Below, piece after piece: positions 43,018-50,357 of a stretch of DNA of 64,000 nucleotides. How positions within the stretch are numbered: position 1 is the stretch's first letter; each line of letters begins with the position of its first letter. The translations under genes were made by a program, and so were the position numbers. The notes below the pieces were generated by a model. It was not told where the DNA came from, did no database searches, and was given only the letters and a program-made list of their open reading frames with translations. Source of the DNA: Candidatus Tepidifontimicrobium thermophilum (GTDB lineage Bacteria; Sysuimicrobiota; Sysuimicrobiia; Sysuimicrobiales; Sysuimicrobiaceae); the NCBI GenBank assembly GCA_031296405.1, contig JAVKKH010000007.1, positions 32,249 to 96,248 of the forward strand. Reading direction: 5' to 3'.

Positions 43018-44019
43018 TTAGCGGGCCCGGATGGACTCCGGGATCTCCAACCCGACCGACCGCCAGTGGGCTTCCGCACCGGGGTGCAGCGGGATGCTCA
43101 CCCCGAGGAGCGCCCGGCGGCTGGTCATGTCCGCCGAGGCGCCGTGGACCTGCAACATGTGCGCGTGGCCCTCTCGGCTGTAGGCGGCGGCCACCAGCCG
43201 TCGTACCAGGTCTGCGGGCACGTCCTTGTGGACGAACCACAGACCCGGCAGCCCGACCGTGGTAACGGAGTCGGTGAGGCCGTTGTAGCCGCGGGCCGGT
43301 ACCACGTACCGGGTGAAGTACGGGTACTTACGGAAGAAGTCGGTCCGGGAAAGCGGCCCGTACAGGTCCAGGAGCTGGACTTCCTTGGCGATGGCGGCCT
43401 CGATGGTGGCCCGGTCCGGGTAGGGGCCGGTGTAGTAGAAGGCCTCCACGCGCCCGTCCCGCAGGGCTCCGGCGGCCGCAGAGCCAAGCAGGGGAACCCG
43501 CTGGATGCGGTCCCACAGGCCGAGCTCGCCAAAGATCCGCTGGGCGTTGCTGAACGTTCCAGAGCCGGGAGAGCCCACGGCCACCCGCTTACCGGCCAGG
43601 TCTGCCACCGCGCGGATGCCGCTGTCCCTGTACGTCACCAGGTGCCCCACTCCCACGAACAACAGGCCGACGGCCCGGATGTTCCGCTGGGGACTGCCCT
43701 GGAAGGCCTCTACCCCGAAGTACCCCTCGTGGACGTCGCTGGCGAAGGCCACGGCCATCTCCGCGTCCCCGGCGTTCACGCGGCGCACGTTCTCCACGGA
43801 GCCGCCGGTGGCCGCCACGCTCACCTCCACCCCGGGCACGTTGCGGGACAGGAATGTGGCCAGGCCAGTGGCGAACACGTTGAAGATCCCTGCAGCAGGG
43901 CCCCCGAGGATGGTGACCCGGGCCGTGGCGGGCCCGGCGAGGGCCCCACCGGACGAGGAGGCCACCAGCATCAGCACACACGTCAAGCCCAGGACCCTGG
44001 CCCAGCTCCACCGCCGCAT
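43018..44019 (-). CDS. TRAP transporter solute-binding protein (TAXI family)
   Basis: A 333-residue exported receptor. Residues 1-28 are a signal peptide (LGLTCVLMLVASSSGGALAG). The TAXI family features are present: ILGGPAAGIFNVFATGLATF (about 36-55), ATGGSVENVRRVNAGDAEMA (about 69-88) and VAVGSPGSGTFSNAQRIF (about 147-164). It passes substrate to the fused permease that follows. It is the first gene of the long minus-strand block and lies just downstream of ssrA. ATG 44019 follows a G-rich ribosome site. Confidence 0.94.
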   Translation of the reverse strand: MRRWSWARVLGLTCVLMLVASSSGGALAGPATARVTILGGPAAGIFNVFATGLATFLSRNVPGVEVSVAATGGSVENVRRVNAGDAEMAVAFASDVHEGYFGVEAFQGSPQRNIRAVGLLFVGVGHLVTYRDSGIRAVADLAGKRVAVGSPGSGTFSNAQRIFGELGLWDRIQRVPLLGSAAAGALRDGRVEAFYYTGPYPDRATIEAAIAKEVQLLDLYGPLSRTDFFRKYPYFTRYVVPARGYNGLTDSVTTVGLPGLWFVHKDVPADLVRRLVAAAYSREGHAHMLQVHGASADMTSRRALLGVSIPLHPGAEAHWRSVGLEIPESIRAR

Positions 44020-44047
44020 AGGACGTCCCCCCCTTCTCCACCGGTCG

Positions 44048-44063
44048 GTCTGATTGTCAGACA
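44048..44063 (-). promoter_or_regulatory. Palindromic FadR-type operator before the TRAP block
   Basis: The region upstream of the TAXI gene holds the perfect dyad GTCTGA-N3-TCAGAC (44048-44062) overlapping a second perfect 9-mer TGTC-T-GACA (44055-44063). The latter matches the TGTCnGACA form common for FCD-type GntR regulators, and such a regulator is encoded two genes downstream. Binding is inferred. Confidence 0.6.
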
Positions 44064-44114
44064 GTCTTATTCGCGCATCCAGGGGGAGACTCCTTCCGCG
44101 TTGACAGGGAAAGT

Positions 44115-44471
44115 TGGTGGAGGCGGCGGGAATCGAACCCGCGTCCTGAACAGGTGAGGGCGAGGCGTCTACGCGCGTAGCCTGCGATTTGCTCTCGCCT
44201 GGGGCTCTCCCGCAGGCGGGATAGCCCGAGGCCCAGCTCCTTGGTTCTTAGCCCGGCCGCCCGGAGCGCGGCGACCGGGAGCAGCCGGCCTGGTCACGCC
44301 CCCTCCGGGCTCGCCGGCGGAGCCCAGGGAGACGGCCGCGGGGCTTAGGCCGCGGCAGCGAGAACAGGCTGGTTGACGCTTATTCGCGTCCGGTAGGTTG
44401 TTTTACGAGGATCCTACCAACCTCGGCGCGCAGCCCCGCTGCTTCCTGCCCAGTCGAGACCGTTCGCCCCC
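44115..44471 (-). ncRNA. ssrA: tmRNA (SsrA)
   Basis: A one-piece tmRNA of 357 nt that rescues stalled ribosomes. The 5' end GGGGGCG pairs with CGCCTCC at the 3' end; the tRNA-like T arm reads GCGGG-TTCGATT-CCCGC, and CCA is encoded at 44117-44115. The 5' GGTCTCGAC resembles the conserved start region. The tag reading frame ends in Asn-Gln-Pro-Val-Leu-Ala-Ala-Ala-Ala-stop (stop near 44346); its resume codon could not be fixed. TAGAAT at 44507-44502 may be a -10 upstream. smpB lies directly before it. Confidence 0.93.
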
Positions 44472-44482
44472 ACGGGAGAAAC

Positions 44483-44495
44483 GGCCCACAGGGCC
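44483..44495 (-). terminator. Short hairpin between smpB and ssrA
   Basis: On the minus strand GGCCC-TGT-GGGCC is followed by GTTTCTC. The stem is short and the T-run poor, so it may be a weak terminator or a processing hairpin of the tmRNA leader. Confidence 0.3.
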
Positions 44496-44507
44496 AGTTT
44501 CATTCTA

Positions 44508-44984
44508 TCACGCCCGGGCAGGCCGCCGCCGGCCCGCCAGGGCCCGGGCGATCTGTCGCTGCGCCTCCCGCTTCCGGATGTCCGCGCGCTTGTCGTACTG
44601 CTTCTTGCCCCGCGCCAGGGCCAGCTCCACCTTGGCGAGCCCCCTGCGGAAGTACACCCGCAGGGGGACCAGGGTGTAGCCACGTTCCTTGACCTTGCCC
44701 ACCAGCCGCCGGATCTCCGCTCGGTGCAGCAGGAGCTTCCTGGGCCTCAGGGGGTCGTGGTTGAAGGGGCCCGCCTGCTCGTACGGCGCGATGTGCATGT
44801 TGACCAGCCACACCTCCCCGCCCCGCACCTTCGCGTACGCGTCCTGCAACGAGGCGCGGCCGGCCCGCAGGCTCTTCACCTCACTGCCCAAAAGCTGCAG
44901 CCCGGCCTCGTACGTCTCCTCCAAGTGGTAGTCGTGGCGGGCCCGGCGGTTGGCGACTACCGTGCGCTCCCCTTCAGCGGGCAT
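44508..44984 (-). CDS. smpB: SsrA-binding protein SmpB
   Basis: A 158-residue partner of tmRNA in trans-translation. Typical features are the N-terminal ANRRARHDYHLEETYEAGLQ (about 11-30), GSEVKSLRAGRASLQDAYA, and the basic tail with GKKQYDKRADIRKREAQR (about 125-142) that enters the ribosomal A site. ATG 44984 lies inside the end of the thioesterase gene. The smpB-ssrA linkage is a common bacterial arrangement and confirms both calls. Confidence 0.97.
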   Translation of the reverse strand: MPAEGERTVVANRRARHDYHLEETYEAGLQLLGSEVKSLRAGRASLQDAYAKVRGGEVWLVNMHIAPYEQAGPFNHDPLRPRKLLLHRAEIRRLVGKVKERGYTLVPLRVYFRRGLAKVELALARGKKQYDKRADIRKREAQRQIARALAGRRRPARA

Positions 44985-45381
44985 CAGCCACCTCCCGGAG
45001 GGAGCCGCGCACGAAAACCCCCAGTCCGCTGCACACCACCTCGCCGTCCCGGACCAGCTCCGCGCGGGTCGTGATGGTCCGGCTGTCCTCCGACGCGACC
45101 CACGCGCGCACCTGTAGCCGCTCGCCCGGGCGGACGGGCCTGCGGAAGCGTACCTCCATGCGGGCGGTGAGGGCCTGGTACCCCTGCAGGTAGAACACGT
45201 TGCCCATGGCGTCGTCCAGTACCGCCGCCAGGATCCCGCCGTGGACGATCCCTTCCCAGCCCACGTGCTCCTCCCTGGGGACGAACTCCGCGGTCACCGC
45301 CTCGCCGTCCCGGGTGAAGCGCAGCCGCAGCCCCACGGGGTTGTCCGGGCCGCACACGAAACAGCGGTTCGCCACCGTCAC
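44974..45381 (-). CDS. PaaI-family hotdog thioesterase
   Basis: A 135-residue hotdog-fold protein. The active-site segment EGIVHGGILAAVLDDAMGNV (about residues 46-65) has the HGG..DD arrangement of PaaI-type acyl-CoA thioesterases, and NRCFVCGPDNPVGLRLRF at the N-terminus is typical of a subgroup with a CxxCG start. GTG 45381 overlaps the moaC stop as GTGA. It hydrolyses an unknown acyl-CoA. Its link to moaC and smpB seems to be by position only. Confidence 0.85.
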   Translation of the reverse strand: MTVANRCFVCGPDNPVGLRLRFTRDGEAVTAEFVPREEHVGWEGIVHGGILAAVLDDAMGNVFYLQGYQALTARMEVRFRRPVRPGERLQVRAWVASEDSRTITTRAELVRDGEVVCSGLGVFVRGSLREVADAR

Positions 45382-45866
45382 TCGCTTCCCGGTCTGCGGT
45401 ACTCCCCTGAACGACCGCCCGCCTTGTGCTCCAGCCACACGTCGGTGATCACCATGTCCCGGTCTGCGGCCTTGCACATGTCGTACACGCACAGGCAGGC
45501 GGAGACCACCGCGCACAGCGCCTCCATCTCCACGCCGGTCCGCGCCACGGCCCGCACCGTGGCGCGGACCTCTACCGCGGGAGGCTCGTCCCGCAGGTGG
45601 AACTCCACGTCCACTCCCGAGAGGGGAATCGGGTGGCAGAGGGGCACCAGCTCCCAGGTGCGCTTGGCGCCCTGGATCGCTGCCAGCTGGGCGCTAGCCA
45701 GCACGTCGCCCTTGGCCACCTGTCCGGCCCGGATGAGAGCCAGGGTCTCGGGCCGCACGCGGACCTCGCCGCGGGCGGTGGCCACCCGCAGGGTCTCCCC
45801 CTTTTCAGACACGTCCACCATGCGGGGGCGGCCCGCTGGGTCCAGGTGGGTGAGGGGCTCGGTCAC
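45378..45866 (-). CDS. moaC: Cyclic pyranopterin monophosphate synthase MoaC
   Basis: A 162-residue enzyme of the first molybdenum-cofactor step, forming cyclic pyranopterin monophosphate from the MoaA product. Hallmarks are MVDVSEKGETLRVATARG (about 16-33), KGDVLASAQLAAIQGAKRTW, the active-site ELVPLCHPIPLSGVDVEF (about 72-89) and TGVEMEALCAVVSACLCVYD (about 110-129). GTG 45866 overlaps the cupin stop and has GGGAGGACTG upstream. It supplies cofactor needed by CoxL and the orphan hydroxylase encoded here. Confidence 0.97.
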   Translation of the reverse strand: MTEPLTHLDPAGRPRMVDVSEKGETLRVATARGEVRVRPETLALIRAGQVAKGDVLASAQLAAIQGAKRTWELVPLCHPIPLSGVDVEFHLRDEPPAVEVRATVRAVARTGVEMEALCAVVSACLCVYDMCKAADRDMVITDVWLEHKAGGRSGEYRRPGSE

Positions 45867-46246
45867 CAGTCCTCCCAGTCCCGGAGGGGGGCGTTCCAGT
45901 CCGTGGGCCCCGGAGGTTTGATGGACAGGTGGCAACAGGACCGGCCCTTGTTGGCGCCATGCCAGTGCCAGGTGCCCGCGGGCACCCACACCACCTCGCC
46001 CGCTTGCACCACCCGGCGCTCGGTCTCCGTGGCCACCACGCCCTCGCCCTCCAGGAACACCAGGACCTGGTCGGTGCTGTGCACGTGCGGCCGGGTGCGG
46101 GCGCCCTCCTCGAAGAACACCGCCACCACCTCCACGGCCCCCGGTTGGTCGGTCCGCCGCAGAGCTTGCATCCACACCGGGCCCGCGAAGTCCTGAGGCC
46201 GCTCGGGCGCGCCTGCCTTGCCCCTCTCGGGTTTCAGCAGCAGCAT
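45863..46246 (-). CDS. Cupin-domain protein
   Basis: 127 residues with one cupin barrel: TRPHVHSTDQVLVFLEGEGV (about 51-70) and GEVVWVPAGTWHWHGANKG (about 83-101) carry the metal ligands. ATG 46246 has TTAAGGAGG upstream, one of the best ribosome sites in the region. It is inserted between moeA and moaC, so a link to molybdopterin or to a shared regulator is possible but not shown by sequence. Confidence 0.82.
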   Translation of the reverse strand: MLLLKPERGKAGAPERPQDFAGPVWMQALRRTDQPGAVEVVAVFFEEGARTRPHVHSTDQVLVFLEGEGVVATETERRVVQAGEVVWVPAGTWHWHGANKGRSCCHLSIKPPGPTDWNAPLRDWEDW

Positions 46247-46272
46247 GGTTCCTCCTTAAAAACTTAAGACTC

Positions 46273-47508
46273 TCAGTCGAACAGGCGGACCTGCACCTGG
46301 GTGCCGGCCTCGACCCGGGTCCCCATGGGCACCCGCACGTAGCCGTCCGCGCGGGTCATGGTGGTGATCATCCCCGACTTGCCCAGGACCGGCTCTGCGG
46401 CCAGCACGTCCTCCTGCCAGCGCACCCGGACCCGGACGAACTCGTCCCGGTCCTGCGGGGCAACCAGCGGCGCCACTAGGTTGGCGGGGACTGTGCGGGG
46501 CCCGCGCAGCTCCGGCCGCAGCCCCAGCATGGCCTCCAGCACCGGGCGTACGAGGAGATCGAACACCACCATGGCGGAGACGGGGTGTCCCGGCAGCCCC
46601 ACCACCACCCTCCCGTCGCAGAAGGCCAGGATCGTGGGCTTGCCAGGCTTGATGGCCACTCCGTGCACCACCACCCCGGGGTCGCCCAGCCGGGGCACCA
46701 CCTCACCGAGGACATCCAGCGTGCCCACAGAGCTACCTCCTGAAGCCAACACCACGTCCGCGGTCCGCATGGCGTCCCGCAGGGCAGCCTCCACGGCGCC
46801 TGCCTGGTCGGGCAGGATCCCCCCGAATCTGGGGACCGCGCCCAGCCGGGCGACCTGCGCGGTGAGCGTGTACGCGTTCATATCCCGGATCTGGCCCGGC
46901 CGCGGCTGGTGATCCGGGGGTACGAGCTCGTCGCCCGTGGAGAAGACCGCCACTCTGGGCGGCAGGTAACAGGGGACGTCCACCACCCCCAGACCCGCCA
47001 GCAGGCCCAGCTCCTGCGGGCGCAGGCGCGTGCCCCGGGGGATGACCACCTCCCCCCGGCGGGCGTCCTCGCCCTGGTGCAACACGTTCTCGCCCGGAGG
47101 CACCGGACGGAGGACGTAAACGGACTCGCCGTCGACGCGCGTGTGCTCCTGCATGACCACGGCGTCGGCCCCCGCGGGCACCATGCCGCCCGTGGGAACC
47201 CGGGCGCACTGGCCGGGTTCTACCCGCACTTCCGTGCGCTCCCCCATGCGCACCGCTCCCACCAGCTGCAGCCCCACGGGGTCGCGCGGGGATGCGTGCA
47301 GCAGGTCCTGCGACCGGACCGCGTAGCCGTCCACGGTCGACCGGTGGAAGGGCGGCAGGTCCTCCCCGGCCCGGACGTCCGCCGAGCAGACCCGGTCCAG
47401 GGCCCGCTCGAGGGGGGCTACCTCCTCCCCCCGTGGCCGTGGCCGCACCACGCTGAGGTAGCGGTCCAGGGCCTCCTCCAGCGTGAGGATCTCCCCGAAC
47501 GCCTTCAC
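46273..47508 (-). CDS. moeA: Molybdopterin molybdotransferase MoeA
   Basis: A 411-residue enzyme that inserts molybdate into adenylated molybdopterin. Domain order is normal: the N-terminal RALDRVCSADVRAGEDLPPF and HRSTVDGYAV (about 35-63), PTGGMVPAGADAVVMQEH (about 104-121), the MPT-binding VFSTGDELVPP (about 190-200) and DVVLASGGSSVGTLDVLGEV (about 249-268), KPGKPTILAF and GLPGHPVSAMVVFDLLVRP. GTG 47508 is the start. Together with moaC it shows a molybdenum-cofactor role for this operon. Confidence 0.96.
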   Translation of the reverse strand: MKAFGEILTLEEALDRYLSVVRPRPRGEEVAPLERALDRVCSADVRAGEDLPPFHRSTVDGYAVRSQDLLHASPRDPVGLQLVGAVRMGERTEVRVEPGQCARVPTGGMVPAGADAVVMQEHTRVDGESVYVLRPVPPGENVLHQGEDARRGEVVIPRGTRLRPQELGLLAGLGVVDVPCYLPPRVAVFSTGDELVPPDHQPRPGQIRDMNAYTLTAQVARLGAVPRFGGILPDQAGAVEAALRDAMRTADVVLASGGSSVGTLDVLGEVVPRLGDPGVVVHGVAIKPGKPTILAFCDGRVVVGLPGHPVSAMVVFDLLVRPVLEAMLGLRPELRGPRTVPANLVAPLVAPQDRDEFVRVRVRWQEDVLAAEPVLGKSGMITTMTRADGYVRVPMGTRVEAGTQVQVRLFD

Positions 47509-47547
47509 CCCGACCCCCGCGCTCCTGGCTTCCCGGCAACCCCCGCA

Positions 47548-47859
47548 CTAGGGGGACGGAGAGGGCGAGGGGAGCAGCTCAATGGGAACCAGGCGCGAGG
47601 GCTCCCCCCGGCGCTGTACGATCTCCCACTTCCTGCCGTCGTAGCGGACCTTGTCCCCGACCTTCACGTCCTGGTAGAAGGGGTAAGGCACGTAGTACGG
47701 GGCCCGGTCCACCACGATCACGTACAGGGTCCCGGCCTCGCTCTCGATGTACTTGTCCTCCACCCAGCCCAGCACCACCCGGCTCTGAGACTCACAGGAG
47801 GGGATGAGGTCGGCGAACACCACGAGCAGCAGCGACGCTACCACCGCCAAGCCTTTCAA
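47548..47859 (-). CDS. Small secreted hypothetical protein
   Basis: 103 residues when started at TTG 47859, where GGAGGTG lies seven bases upstream; an ATG at 47895 would lengthen the N-terminus without improving the signal. Residues 1-22 form a hydrophobic export signal (GLAVVASLLLVVFADLIP) followed by SCES, a weak lipobox-like site. The remaining beta-rich part (GWVEDKYIESEAGTLYVIVV, then KVGDKVRYDGRKWEIV) looks like a small extracytoplasmic domain. Divergent from pckA by about 106 bp. Function unknown. Confidence 0.68.
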   Translation of the reverse strand: MKGLAVVASLLLVVFADLIPSCESQSRVVLGWVEDKYIESEAGTLYVIVVDRAPYYVPYPFYQDVKVGDKVRYDGRKWEIVQRRGEPSRLVPIELLPSPSPSP

Positions 47860-47929
47860 GGTTACCACCTCCAGGTGTCGGACGCCTTCCATCATAGGGT
47901 CCGCAGGCCGTGGGCGTCCATCTCACCTG

Positions 47930-47938
47930 TGCTATGCT
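47930..47938 (+). promoter_or_regulatory. Extended -10 promoter for pckA
   Basis: TG-C-TATGCT at 47930-47938 forms an extended -10 about 27 bases before the pckA ATG. No clear -35 is seen, which is acceptable for extended -10 promoters. Confidence 0.45.
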
Positions 47939-47965
47939 GCCCGTAGACCCATCGTGGAGGTACCC

Positions 47966-49558
47966 ATGAAGCTGGCCGACGCGCGGCCCACTCCGCTACC
48001 CTTCCCGGCCCACGGGGCGGTGTACTGGAACCTCACGGTACCCGAGCTGGTGGAGCACGCCCTCAGGCGCCGGGAGGGGATGCTGGCGGAGGGGGGCGCA
48101 TTCGTGGCCGTCACCGCGCCCCACACGGGCCGCTCCCCTCAGGACAAGTTCGTGGTACGGGAGCCGGGGGTCGCAGACCAGATCTGGTGGGGTCCGGTCA
48201 ACCAGCCCATGGAGCCGGAGGCCTTCGCGTCCCTGCGGGACCACGCCTTCCGATGGGCGTCTACCCGCGACCTGTACGTGCAGGACGTGGCGGTATGCGC
48301 CCACCCCCGGTACCGGGTGTCCGTGAGGGTGATCACCGAGCTCGCATGGCACAGCCTGTTCAGCCGCCACCTGTTCCTCAGGCCCGAGGGGGTACAGTCC
48401 GTCGTCCAGCCACCCGCGTTCACGGTCCTCTGCCTGCCCAGCTGCAAGGCGGAGCCCTCCCGACACGGCACCCGGTCGGAGACCTTCATCGTCCTCAGCT
48501 TCACGCAGGGTCTGGTGCTCATCGGCGGCACCCTGTACGCGGGGGAGATCAAGAAGTCGGTGTTCACCCTGATGAACTACCTGCTGCCCCAGCGCGGGGT
48601 GGCGTCTATGCACTGCGCGGCCAACGTGGGGCCAGATGGACGGAGCGCGCTCTTTTTCGGCCTTTCCGGCACCGGCAAGACCAGCCTGTCCACCGACCCC
48701 CAGAGGTACCTGGTGGGGGACGACGAACACGGCTGGGCGGACGACGGGATCTTCAACCTGGAAGGGGGCTGCTACGCCAAGGTGGTGCGACTTTCACCGG
48801 AGGCGGAGCCGGAGATCTACGCCACCACCCGACGGTTCGCCACGGTGCTGGAGAACGTGGTGGTGGACCCGCTGACCCGGGAGCTGGACCTGCACGACGA
48901 CCGCGTCACCGAGAACACCCGGGCCGCCTACCCCCTCAGCTACCTGTCCCAGGTGGTCCCGGACGGCCGCGCTGCGCACCCTACGGACGTGGTGTTCCTG
49001 ACCGCGGACGCCTTCGGGGTGCTGCCCCCCATCGCCCGTCTGGACTACGACCAGGCCCTGTACCACTTCCTGTCCGGTTACACCGCCAAGGTGGCGGGCA
49101 CGGAGAAAGGGGTGCGGGACCCGCAGGCTACCTTCAGCGCGTGTTTCGGCGCCCCGTTTCTGCCTCTGCCGCCGGCCCGGTACGCGGAGCTGCTGGGCGA
49201 CCGCCTGGAGCGGCACCGGGCCCGGGTGTGGCTGGTGAACACCGGCTGGACCGCAGGGCCCTTCGGGGTCGGGCACCGGATCCCCATCCAGTACACCCGG
49301 GCCATGGTGCGGGCCGCCCTGTCGGGCGCCCTGGACGAGGTGTCGTACTGGGAGGAGCCGCGCTTCCGGCTCAAGGTCCCCGAGCGGGTGCCAGGCGTGC
49401 CCGCGGAGATCCTGGTCCCCCGGAACACCTGGCCGGACCCGCAGGCGTACGACGAACAGGCCCGCAGGCTCGCCCGGATGTTCGCGCAGAACTTCGAACG
49501 GTTCGCGGGGCAGGTGCCGGTGGAAGTGCGGCGCGCGGGGCCGTTGGTGGACGGCTGA
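47966..49558 (+). CDS. pckA: Phosphoenolpyruvate carboxykinase (ATP)
   Basis: A 530-residue ATP-dependent PEP carboxykinase, turning oxaloacetate into PEP for gluconeogenesis. The P-loop is GLSGTGKTSLSTDP (about residues 232-245), the metal-binding kinase-2 region is LVGDDEHGWADDGIFNLEGG (about 250-269), and SGYTAKVAGTEKG and VNTGWTAGPFGVGHRI are conserved. ATG 47966 has GGAGGT upstream; the frame further back is not coding. Products of lactate, methylcitrate and 2-oxoacid oxidation in this window feed this step. Confidence 0.97.
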   Translation: MKLADARPTPLPFPAHGAVYWNLTVPELVEHALRRREGMLAEGGAFVAVTAPHTGRSPQDKFVVREPGVADQIWWGPVNQPMEPEAFASLRDHAFRWASTRDLYVQDVAVCAHPRYRVSVRVITELAWHSLFSRHLFLRPEGVQSVVQPPAFTVLCLPSCKAEPSRHGTRSETFIVLSFTQGLVLIGGTLYAGEIKKSVFTLMNYLLPQRGVASMHCAANVGPDGRSALFFGLSGTGKTSLSTDPQRYLVGDDEHGWADDGIFNLEGGCYAKVVRLSPEAEPEIYATTRRFATVLENVVVDPLTRELDLHDDRVTENTRAAYPLSYLSQVVPDGRAAHPTDVVFLTADAFGVLPPIARLDYDQALYHFLSGYTAKVAGTEKGVRDPQATFSACFGAPFLPLPPARYAELLGDRLERHRARVWLVNTGWTAGPFGVGHRIPIQYTRAMVRAALSGALDEVSYWEEPRFRLKVPERVPGVPAEILVPRNTWPDPQAYDEQARRLARMFAQNFERFAGQVPVEVRRAGPLVDG

Positions 49559-49628
49559 GTCCTTTTACCGTCCCGTGACACGCCCCGGGGACGGTGGGGT
49601 GGGGCCCAGCAGGCCTCGGGGTGCAGGC

Positions 49629-50357
49629 TTGCAGCAGAAGGTCCTGGTGGTCGACGACGAGCCCCACATCGTGGAGCTCGTCCGCTACAACCTGGAGCGG
49701 GAGGGCTTCCAGGTCAGCGTGGCCTACGACGGCCACGAGGCGCTCCAGCGGGCGCGCGCGGAGCGGCCGGACCTCATCGTGCTGGACCTGATGCTCCCCT
49801 ACGTGGACGGCCTGGAGGTGTGCAGGGCCCTCCGTCGGGAGAGTACGGTCCCCATCCTGATGCTCACCGCCAAGGACGGCGAGCTGGACCGGGTGCTGGG
49901 GCTGGAGACCGGCGCGGACGACTACGTCACCAAGCCCTTCAGCCCCCGGGAGCTGGTGGCCCGCGTGCGGGCGATCCTGCGGCGGGCGCGTCCCGAGTCC
50001 GCGGCGGGAGCGGGTCAGCCTCAGCTGGTGGCGGGTGACCTGGTTCTGGATCCCAACACCCGCGAGGTCTTCCTGGCGGGCCGTCCTGTAGACCTCACCA
50101 CGAAGGAGTTCGACCTCCTGCGGCTGCTCATGGCCCACCCGAACCGGGTGTTCACGCGGGACGCGCTCCTGGAGCACGTGTGGGGCTACGACTACTTAGG
50201 GAGTACCCGGACCGTGGACATGCACATCAGCCGGCTCCGGGACAAGATCGAGGACGACCCCGCCTCGCCCACCTACATCGTCACGGTCCGGGGGGTGGGC
50301 TACAAGTTCAAGGTCCCGGAAGCCGGCCGGAAGACTCGGAGGCCCGGCACCCGTTGA
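49629..50357 (+). CDS. PhoB/OmpR-family response regulator
   Basis: A 242-residue two-component regulator. The receiver domain (residues 4-118) has the phosphoacceptor Asp53 in LIVLDLMLPYVDG and the conserved Lys102 in DDYVTKPFSP. The winged-helix domain (about 140-235) contains TTKEFDLLRLLMAHPNRVFT and RTVDMHISRLRDKIE. TTG 49629 gives the usual short N-terminus (QQKVLVVDDEPHI); the frame is open back to GTG 49575, which is the alternative. Its stop overlaps the histidine kinase start as TTGA. PhoB-like by architecture; phosphate control not shown. Confidence 0.92.
   Translation: MQQKVLVVDDEPHIVELVRYNLEREGFQVSVAYDGHEALQRARAERPDLIVLDLMLPYVDGLEVCRALRRESTVPILMLTAKDGELDRVLGLETGADDYVTKPFSPRELVARVRAILRRARPESAAGAGQPQLVAGDLVLDPNTREVFLAGRPVDLTTKEFDLLRLLMAHPNRVFTRDALLEHVWGYDYLGSTRTVDMHISRLRDKIEDDPASPTYIVTVRGVGYKFKVPEAGRKTRRPGTR

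Noticed and set aside
44101..44106. TTGACA on the plus strand beside ssrA
   Set aside because: No -10 follows, and there is no plus-strand gene or RNA downstream.
49575..49628. 54-bp N-terminal extension of the response regulator
   Set aside because: Adds a Gly/Pro-rich stretch not seen in PhoB-type regulators; TTG 49629 gives the normal N-terminus, though the longer form cannot be excluded.
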